Shown piece after piece: positions 13,990 through 20,654 of a DNA stretch of 22,017 nucleotides (the stretch's first letter is position 1; the number at the start of each line of letters is the position of its first letter). The stretch lies in IMG/VR virus record IMGVR_UViG_3300036981_000037, positions 1 through 22,017 of that record. One strand, written 5' to 3'. Origin of the DNA: a virus. The notes under the pieces were generated by a model. That model was not told where the DNA came from and ran no database searches. It was given only the letters and a program-made list of their open reading frames with translations. A program made the position numbers and the translations under genes.

Positions 13990-14036
13990 CGGCGGCGGTG
14001 TGGATCTGGCGGCAGTTTCCGCGCCAGATCGCCGTT
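13980..14036 (+). other. Programmed -1 frameshift site (CCCAAAA) with downstream stem
   Basis: C-CCA-AAA at 13980-13986 is a canonical X-XXY-YYZ heptamer in the frame of the upstream chaperone, directly before its TAA stop. Slipping back one base continues as ATA ACG GCG GCG GTG TGG into the downstream frame. Behind it, GATCTGGCG (14003-14011) pairs with CGCCAGATC (14022-14030), and AACGGC (13988-13993) pairs with GCCGTT (14031-14036) right beside it, giving a two-tier structure that can stimulate slipping. -1 frameshifting in this gene pair is well established in lambda and many siphoviruses. Confidence 0.88.
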
Positions 14037-14420
14037 GACCTTCGCCGCTTCACCGGCCTGCACATCAAACACTGGCACCGTGGCACCCGCGGGGATGACG
14101 GCGACCTGCTCCTGTCTTCCTATGAACTGCTGGAGCTGCTGGAGTACCTGCCCGAGACTGGTGCATTCAAGACCTGCGCCGAGCGTGGCGGGCGCTGGCC
14201 CACCTGGCAGCAGATGCTGGCCGAAGCGGTCAACGAGTCCTACCGGCTGCGGGCGGCGTATCACGCGGTCAACGGCGGCGAGGATTCCGCCTTCGACCCG
14301 TCTCCGTTCGAGTTCGTCGACCCGATCGACCGGCAGCGCCGCGAGCAGTTCAGGGCGGCCGACGCCGAGAGGCAAGCGGCGTCCAATTCCAACTTTGAAG
14401 CTGAACTTGGCTTTTCATGA
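13986..14420 (+). CDS. Tail assembly chaperone, frameshift extension (gpGT-like C-terminal part)
   Basis: This frame is -1 to the upstream chaperone and is entered after the slip at CCCAAAA; the fusion protein would be 168 + 144 = 312 residues. A GTG at 13998 could in theory start it alone, but it has no ribosome-binding site and lies within the stimulatory stem. The sequence (VWIWRQFPRQIAVDLRRFTGLHIKHWHRG, LLLSSYELLELLEYLPETGAF, WQQMLAEAVNESYRLRAAYHAV) is typical of the downstream half, which recruits the tape measure. Its last residues are basic and polar. The tape measure gene begins 22 bp later. Confidence 0.87.
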   Translation: MTAAVWIWRQFPRQIAVDLRRFTGLHIKHWHRGTRGDDGDLLLSSYELLELLEYLPETGAFKTCAERGGRWPTWQQMLAEAVNESYRLRAAYHAVNGGEDSAFDPSPFEFVDPIDRQRREQFRAADAERQAASNSNFEAELGFS

Positions 14421-14442
14421 CCGATGAGAGGGAGGTGACCGA

Positions 14443-17400
14443 ATGGCAGTGATCTACGCCGACGTTCTCACCCGTCTCGATGAACGGTCCGCCAAGGCCG
14501 CCGCCGACGAGCTGGAAAAGCAGTTCTCCGACGTTGCGGCCCGGGTTGGCGCGACATCGTCGGACTCCCTCGGTGAAGCACTGAAGTCCCGCATGCCAAA
14601 GCATGGCAAGGATTCCGCGGACAGCTTCATGGATGAGTTCGTGGCCGGACTTCGCGGTGGGATCACCGACGCGATGCCGCCTATCGTCTCGTCGCTGTCC
14701 GAGGTCAGCACCGCCATGAAGGCACTCGGCGCCGGTGGCGCTGCAGCCGGTATCGCCGCTGCCGCAGGGATCGGTCTGATCGCGGTCGCCGCGGTCAAGG
14801 CGGGCGAGGCACTCTACGACGTCGGGCAACGCTTCGACGCGCTGTCCGCGACACTGGCAGTCCGCACCGGGAAGATGGGCGCCGACCTCGAGGCGCTCAA
14901 TGAGTCCATCGCCAACGTCGGCAAGAGCACCGCATCATCGCTGGAGTCCATCGCGGACATCGGCGGGCGGGTGTCCCAGTCGCTCAACCTCTCTGGCGCG
15001 CCGCTGGAGGATCTGACCAAGCAGATTGCCGACCTGAACCGGATGACGGGGGAGACCCTCAACATCCGCCAGTTCGGCCAGGATCTCCGCGGGTTCGGCA
15101 TCGAGGGTGCCGCGGCGGGTGATGCTCTCAACGCACTGACTGCCGCCTCACAAAGCACCGGCATCCCGCTGAATGACCTGGTATCCACGCTCGGTAACGC
15201 CGGCCCCGCTGCCCGCCAGCTCGGCATGGACCTCGACGACACCGCCGGGATGATCGTCGCCTTCGAGAAGGCGGGTATCGACGCCGACAAGACGACCGCC
15301 GGGTTGAACCGTGCCGTGGCGCAGTTCGCCGATCACAACATCAATCTCAAGACCGGCCTACAGGACACCGTCGGACAGATCCGCGGATTCATCGACGCCG
15401 GTAATGATGCCGCCGCTGTGGACCTGGCGGGCAAGGTGTTCGGCGCGAAGTCCGCGCAGGCGTTCGTCGATGCCATCAAGCAGGGCACGATCAGCGTGCA
15501 GACCCTCAAGGATGGACTGGGCGACACCGGGGACACCATCGGCAAGCTCGACGACCAGACGTCCAACTGGCGCGAAGAGTGGGACAAACTCAAGAACACC
15601 GCATCGGACCTCGCGAACGTTATTGGCGATCCGCTGTTCCATGCGCTCGACACGGTGGCGAAGAAGGCGCTCGAATTCGCGAACAACCTACTCGGTGCAG
15701 GACCGGGCACCGTCGCGAACTCCGCGCCATCCGGTGGTGCACCCGGCTCCCCATTCGATCCGCAGGGCGTATTCGGAGGACCGGCGACAGCGAATCAACC
15801 TAATTCGCTCGACTCAATACTGCTTCCCTCCGATGTTGGCGTTCCTGGTCAGGTCATTCCACCGTGGATGGATCAAACGGCACCGCACACTCCGCAGGAC
15901 ATCGCCGCAGCCCTGGCCGATCCGGCCAAGAAGACCGGACTTCCATCCGCCCCACAGTTACCCTACGAAGTCGGCTACGGCCGGCCTCCCGCCGCCGGGG
16001 AATCGCAGGAGCATTGGCAGGCCCGGATGGCCGACATGGCCGCCCGCCATGATCTGGCCGAGAAGCAAGCGCGGCTGAACCAGCTCAGCGCCAGCGCCAA
16101 CGCGACTGCGGACGACCTCATCAGCGCGCGTAATACGTTGGTCGAGGCTGAGATGCGTTCGTATGAGGCGCACAAGCGGCTGATGGACGCCGAGACGCAG
16201 AAGCTGACGCCCGCCGCCATCGCCTACCCCGACGCCTACGGGCAGGGTCCACGCGCGGGCCAGACGGCGGCGCAGTACTCCGCCGAGGGATCGGTCTACG
16301 AGTCCCAGCAGAAGCGCGCCCAGGCCGAAGCGAATCTGCAGCAGATGCAGGCATCGGGCACGGCCACCGCCGCGAAGCTAGCCGAGGCGCATAACGCCGT
16401 CGAGAAGTCACAGCGCGACGAGCAAGAAGCCACGATGCGACTCACGGCGGCCTACACCGACAACACCGACAAGGCCAAGAAAGCCAAGGAATCCCTGTCT
16501 GACATCGGGATCCAGCTTGATCAGGATTTCGGCATGTCCAAGGGCCTGCCCGGCCTGGTTGAGAATCTGACGAAATTCCTTGCGGGCCTGGCGTTCGCAC
16601 CCGTCCTCGGCGCACTGCAGGCGGTCCAGGCAGCCAACGGCGGCTATGACGCGGGCAAGATGGGATCCGGTCTGGCGGGCATGGCGGGCGTGGCAGCCGG
16701 TCTCGGCCCGCACGATGACCCGGACAAGGCAAAGAAGGCATCTGGGCCGCCGCCGATCATTGCGCCCTATCACCCGGACCTGACGCCGACTGCTACCGCC
16801 GCGACCCCGGGCGGCTATGCGGCAATGGGCACGCCATACGGCGCGGTGCCGTCTGGAATGCCTTCCGGTGGTAGCTATCCGGGCGATGCCGCGCTATTGG
16901 CGCAGGTTCCCCGAGGTGGGAGTTACGACGCTACGGGCGACCTGTCCCTGGGTCTAGCCGACTGCACCAGCGGTATCGAAGATCTCGTTAACCTCATCGA
17001 CGGCCAATCGACAGCGGGCCGCTCAATGGACACGACAAACGCCGGCGAATGGTTGAGCGCCCGCGGCTTCTTGCCCAATCCGACCGGCGCGAATATCCCT
17101 GGCGCGTTCAACGTCGGATTCTGGGACGGCCCCGGCAGTGAAGGCCACATGGAGGGCACCCTTCCGGGCGGCCGCAACGTGAACTTCGGCTCCGACGCCG
17201 CGGTGGCATCGGGTGGCACCGCCGGTGCAGCGGGCGCATTCGGCGATCCGACATTCACCTCGCACTACTACCGGCCTATGACGCCCGGGGCATTCGCCGG
17301 TGGCCCGGCCGGGATGGGCGGGGCGATGGGCGGCGGGGCTACGCCCGTCTTCGTCGTGAACATGCCCGGCGGTGGCGGAATCGGCGCTGCACTCGGCGGC

Positions 17401-18405
17401 GGAATCGGCGGCGCAGCGCCCGCCGTTGATGGTTCAGGTAGCCCGACTGGTGCCGCTGCTGCCGTCGGCGGTGGCGGTTACGCGCCGCTCTCGCCCACTG
17501 AACTCACAGGTACCGGGCTCACTAGCCCGCGGCCACTGGGTAGCGCTACCGCTGGACCCACGGCCCTGCGGCCGACGAGCATCGGCGGCGCGGGCGGCGG
17601 ATCATCTGCGGGCGCTGGCAGTCCGGCCGGCATGGGAATCGGACCCGCGGGTGGCGGCATCAGCGAAGGCATCCCACTACTGGGCGGTGGCGGCACGGGA
17701 ACCGGCATCGGCCCGGGCATGGCTGGACTTCCCCAGTCGGCCCCGTTCGGCGCCGTCGGTGGCCGGTCCGCACCATCAAACTCGGTCACGGGTGGCCGCG
17801 CGTGGGGTTCGGGCACGCCCGCATCGGCTGGACTGGGATTCGGTGGCGGCGTGATCGGCATGGCCGGTGGTGCCGCGTCCGGTGCCGCCGGGCTGGCAAC
17901 CTCCGGGGCGGCGATGGGCATGGACGGCGGCATGGGTGGTGCCGCCGTCTCGGCAGCCATGCAGATCGGCATTCAGGAGATTCAGCGCGCCGCCGGTGCC
18001 GTCGGCCAGTACGCCGGTGCCGCTGTCGGTGGACTGATGGAGACGTTCAGCCTCAACGACTCCGCGCTCGGCGACCCGTCGCGGAGCTGGCTCGGCAAGA
18101 TCGCCGGCGCCGCCGCCGGTGTCCGCCCGGCCCTACCCAACGCTGCGGGCGGCGAAGGCAAGCCGATGGCCGAAGCCGGCAAGGAGAAGAAGGACGAACC
18201 GCCCGGCCCACCCGGACCGCTGACTCCCGAGCAGGCTGATGCCACCAAGGCCGCCGACGCCGAGAAGAACGGCGGTAGCGGCGGGACGACGAACACCACC
18301 AACAACAACGTCAACGTGACCAATCAGGGCGCGAGCGAGGACTACACCGGCCAGACCATTCAGGCCCACCTCGGCGCACAGGCGATGGCAGGGCAACCAC
18401 GATGA
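14443..18405 (+). CDS. Tape measure protein with embedded papain/NlpC-like domain
   Basis: At 1320 residues this is the longest gene; GGAGGT (14431-14436) precedes its ATG. The N-terminus is coiled-coil (DERSAKAADELEKQ-like) with a hydrophobic segment around 97-120 (AAAAGIGLIAVAAVKAGEAL). Residues about 120-390 resemble phage minor tail/TMP domains. Two helical units of about 80 residues, 506-588 and 593-673, are similar (Y-G-x-x-P-x-A-G ... A-x-A-T-A ... L). Near 841-902, LADCTSGIEDLVNLIDG (C841), AGEWLSARGFLP and GHMEGTLPGGRNVNFGS (H902) match the papain/NlpC-like domain in many actinophage tape measures. After it comes a Gly/Ala/Pro-rich region. It sets tail length: by the usual 0.15 nm per residue, about 200 nm. 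Confidence 0.95.
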   Translation: MAVIYADVLTRLDERSAKAAADELEKQFSDVAARVGATSSDSLGEALKSRMPKHGKDSADSFMDEFVAGLRGGITDAMPPIVSSLSEVSTAMKALGAGGAAAGIAAAAGIGLIAVAAVKAGEALYDVGQRFDALSATLAVRTGKMGADLEALNESIANVGKSTASSLESIADIGGRVSQSLNLSGAPLEDLTKQIADLNRMTGETLNIRQFGQDLRGFGIEGAAAGDALNALTAASQSTGIPLNDLVSTLGNAGPAARQLGMDLDDTAGMIVAFEKAGIDADKTTAGLNRAVAQFADHNINLKTGLQDTVGQIRGFIDAGNDAAAVDLAGKVFGAKSAQAFVDAIKQGTISVQTLKDGLGDTGDTIGKLDDQTSNWREEWDKLKNTASDLANVIGDPLFHALDTVAKKALEFANNLLGAGPGTVANSAPSGGAPGSPFDPQGVFGGPATANQPNSLDSILLPSDVGVPGQVIPPWMDQTAPHTPQDIAAALADPAKKTGLPSAPQLPYEVGYGRPPAAGESQEHWQARMADMAARHDLAEKQARLNQLSASANATADDLISARNTLVEAEMRSYEAHKRLMDAETQKLTPAAIAYPDAYGQGPRAGQTAAQYSAEGSVYESQQKRAQAEANLQQMQASGTATAAKLAEAHNAVEKSQRDEQEATMRLTAAYTDNTDKAKKAKESLSDIGIQLDQDFGMSKGLPGLVENLTKFLAGLAFAPVLGALQAVQAANGGYDAGKMGSGLAGMAGVAAGLGPHDDPDKAKKASGPPPIIAPYHPDLTPTATAATPGGYAAMGTPYGAVPSGMPSGGSYPGDAALLAQVPRGGSYDATGDLSLGLADCTSGIEDLVNLIDGQSTAGRSMDTTNAGEWLSARGFLPNPTGANIPGAFNVGFWDGPGSEGHMEGTLPGGRNVNFGSDAAVASGGTAGAAGAFGDPTFTSHYYRPMTPGAFAGGPAGMGGAMGGGATPVFVVNMPGGGGIGAALGGGIGGAAPAVDGSGSPTGAAAAVGGGGYAPLSPTELTGTGLTSPRPLGSATAGPTALRPTSIGGAGGGSSAGAGSPAGMGIGPAGGGISEGIPLLGGGGTGTGIGPGMAGLPQSAPFGAVGGRSAPSNSVTGGRAWGSGTPASAGLGFGGGVIGMAGGAASGAAGLATSGAAMGMDGGMGGAAVSAAMQIGIQEIQRAAGAVGQYAGAAVGGLMETFSLNDSALGDPSRSWLGKIAGAAAGVRPALPNAAGGEGKPMAEAGKEKKDEPPGPPGPLTPEQADATKAADAEKNGGSGGTTNTTNNNVNVTNQGASEDYTGQTIQAHLGAQAMAGQPR

Positions 18406-20654
18406 CCAAGATCGTCTACCCGGCAGGCCCGGTCACCCCGCACGGGAAGGCTCACATCCGCCGCGGCGACCTGCCAATGGTGTCACTGATGAGCCCGAAC
18501 GGACAGATCGTCCTCTGGCTCATGGGCGGACAGTCCATCGCCGACCCGTACGCCGCCCCGGAGTGCGTGCAGATCAACCGCGACGGCGGTCTGACGGGTC
18601 TAATTCCGCCGTGGCAGTCCATCGAGCAGCAGGGCGCCACCGAGGACGGCAGCACGTTCGTCGATGCCCTCTACGGCCCGATGGACATCACCGCCAAGGT
18701 CACCGCGATCGGACGCGACGCCCAGAACACCCGCCGCGTGGTGCGCCACCTGTTCGAGGCACTCGACGTCAAGCAACAGTCCGAACTCGGATGGATGACC
18801 CACGAAATGGGCTACTGGTGGGCGCCGGTGCGCTGGCAGATGCGCCCGCCGGATAAGTTCTCGGGCACCCCGACCCGCCAGCAGTGGACGCTGCAACTGC
18901 GCGCCAACTCGGCGTTCTGGCAGTCCTACCCGGACCTCGACGAGTTCGGGTTCCTCTACGAGGACATGTACGACGACTTCGGCATCAACTACAGCGGCGC
19001 CCAGAACCTCGGCCCGAACTGGCCGCAGCTCTACGCCGGTAATGGCGTCGGCTACCACTACGCCGACGGCCAGCACTGCGCATGGAGTGACGACCCAGAC
19101 CGGTTGTTCTTCACCGGAACCCGCCGTGTCATCGCAGGCCCGTACAAGGACTACAGCACGCCCACCGATGAGCAGGAAATCAGCATCACGTTTGGAAATT
19201 CGCCGCAGTTCACGCTCGGTTCTGGTGCTGCGAACGACATCTGGGCCAGGATGGGGCGCAATGTCGACGGATCATGGGACGGCAACGGAATTCGGGCGCG
19301 GATCGGCTGGGGGTACATCCGGCTGTCGGTGTTCCGCGCCTTCGATGAGACCGTCCTCGCCTCGGCCTTGACCCTGTTTCCACCGATTCAAGACTCAACC
19401 TTCACGCTGAAATGCCTTGCCGGTCAGCGCCGATTCCAAATGCGCGTAAGCGGTTGGCCGCTGAACCTATTTAATGTCACTGACACTTATTCCATGATGG
19501 GCGGCGCCTACCGCGGAGTCGGGTTCGGGATGCAGGGCGGCGCATCGGTCTACACCCAGGCAACGCCGGGAAAGATTCGATACATCGACGTCAATGGCGA
19601 AATTTTCGAGAACTTCAACACCAACTACAGCCCGGGATGCGGCCCGAACTGGCCACTACGGTATGAGGGATTCAACGACGCCTATATCCGCGTTCACTCC
19701 CAGCGTGCTGAATGGATCGACAACTCGGGCACCGAGACCCAGGTCGTCGTGAACGGACCCTACAAGGACTTTGAGACCGCCACCGATAACCAGGTGGTGA
19801 CGATGATCCTCGGAAGTCATCCCCAGTGGTCGGCGCAGGAATCCGGTGCCAATGACATCTGGGCGCGCATGGGACGCAACGAGGATGGCACCTGGGACGG
19901 CAACGGGATTCGTGCGCGCTGTACCCGCAACCGGGTCACCATCACGGCGTTCTCCAATTTCGCCGAAATCTGGAGCCGTGAAACGAAGATCGCCATCACC
20001 CCACATCCGGGCGACAAGTGGACTCTGGTCGCGGGATACGCCGACGACTCGCGACTGTTCACGGTGCAGCGCAACGGCGCGAAGTTCTTCAGCGTCAAGG
20101 AACTCGGCACGGCATCGCACATCGGTTCGAACTATCGCGGTATCGGGTTCGGCGTGCGGGCGGGCGGATCAAGCCAGACGCAGGCGACCCCGGCGATCGT
20201 GCGACGGATCGCGGCCGGTGATAACGCCGACTTCGCACAGACGGGATTCCTCGAGCGCCATAACGCGGGCGACCAGCCGGCCTACGACGAGTACACCTGT
20301 TACGGCCCGGGGACTTTTTCAGTCGCCAACGGTCCGAACAGTACGGACATGGTCGAGTTCGGACCCTTGGCCGTGGGAGAGATCGCCCACATCCGCACCG
20401 ACCCTCGGAATAAGGCGGTGTTCGACTACAGCACGATCACGGGCGCGGAAACACCATCGGCACTGTTCGGGGCCAGCCCGTCGGACACGATGTACCGGAA
20501 GCTGAAGGGCCGCTTCACGACCGAGTGCGCGATCCCGCCGAAAGAGCCGGGCATGCGTGTTCGGGCGTACAGCCTGAAGGTCTCGATCAGGGGCGGTAAC
20601 GCCGACTCCAAGATTATGGCCGCGCTCACGCCGCTGAGACGGTACCCACAGTGA
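18402..20654 (+). CDS. Distal tail (Dit-like) minor tail protein with two inserted tandem domains
   Basis: This 750-residue protein begins at an ATGA overlap with the tape measure gene. Residues 1-184 look like the N-terminal Dit domain (LPMVSLMSPNGQIVLWLMGG, GLTGLIPPWQSIEQQGATEDG, WTLQLRANSAFWQSYPDL). Residues about 185-399 and 400-606 are two copies of one domain; both contain GPNWP, GPYKD, NDIWARMGRN-x-DG-x-WDGNGIRAR, YRG-[VI]-GFG and QATP. Residues 607-750 (NAGDQPAYDEYTCYGPGTF, VEFGPLAVGEIAHIRTDPRN, then YSLKVSIRGGN) look like the second half of Dit. So the repeated units appear to be inserted inside a Dit protein, as in 'evolved Dit' proteins that carry sugar-binding modules. Sugar binding here is inference. 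The ring formed by Dit attaches the baseplate to the tail tube. Confidence 0.8.
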   Translation: MTKIVYPAGPVTPHGKAHIRRGDLPMVSLMSPNGQIVLWLMGGQSIADPYAAPECVQINRDGGLTGLIPPWQSIEQQGATEDGSTFVDALYGPMDITAKVTAIGRDAQNTRRVVRHLFEALDVKQQSELGWMTHEMGYWWAPVRWQMRPPDKFSGTPTRQQWTLQLRANSAFWQSYPDLDEFGFLYEDMYDDFGINYSGAQNLGPNWPQLYAGNGVGYHYADGQHCAWSDDPDRLFFTGTRRVIAGPYKDYSTPTDEQEISITFGNSPQFTLGSGAANDIWARMGRNVDGSWDGNGIRARIGWGYIRLSVFRAFDETVLASALTLFPPIQDSTFTLKCLAGQRRFQMRVSGWPLNLFNVTDTYSMMGGAYRGVGFGMQGGASVYTQATPGKIRYIDVNGEIFENFNTNYSPGCGPNWPLRYEGFNDAYIRVHSQRAEWIDNSGTETQVVVNGPYKDFETATDNQVVTMILGSHPQWSAQESGANDIWARMGRNEDGTWDGNGIRARCTRNRVTITAFSNFAEIWSRETKIAITPHPGDKWTLVAGYADDSRLFTVQRNGAKFFSVKELGTASHIGSNYRGIGFGVRAGGSSQTQATPAIVRRIAAGDNADFAQTGFLERHNAGDQPAYDEYTCYGPGTFSVANGPNSTDMVEFGPLAVGEIAHIRTDPRNKAVFDYSTITGAETPSALFGASPSDTMYRKLKGRFTTECAIPPKEPGMRVRAYSLKVSIRGGNADSKIMAALTPLRRYPQ
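18954..19598 (+). repeat. Accessory domain copy 1 within the Dit-like gene
   Basis: Encodes residues about 185-399. The best conserved segment is SGAANDIWARMGRNVDGSWD near 19217-19280. The two copies differ at many silent sites, so the duplication is old. Confidence 0.75.
19599..20219 (+). repeat. Accessory domain copy 2 within the Dit-like gene
   Basis: Encodes residues about 400-606, with matching ESGANDIWARMGRNEDGTWD near 19840-19903 and the same order of GPNWP, GPYKD, YRGIGFG and QATP landmarks as copy 1. Confidence 0.75.
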
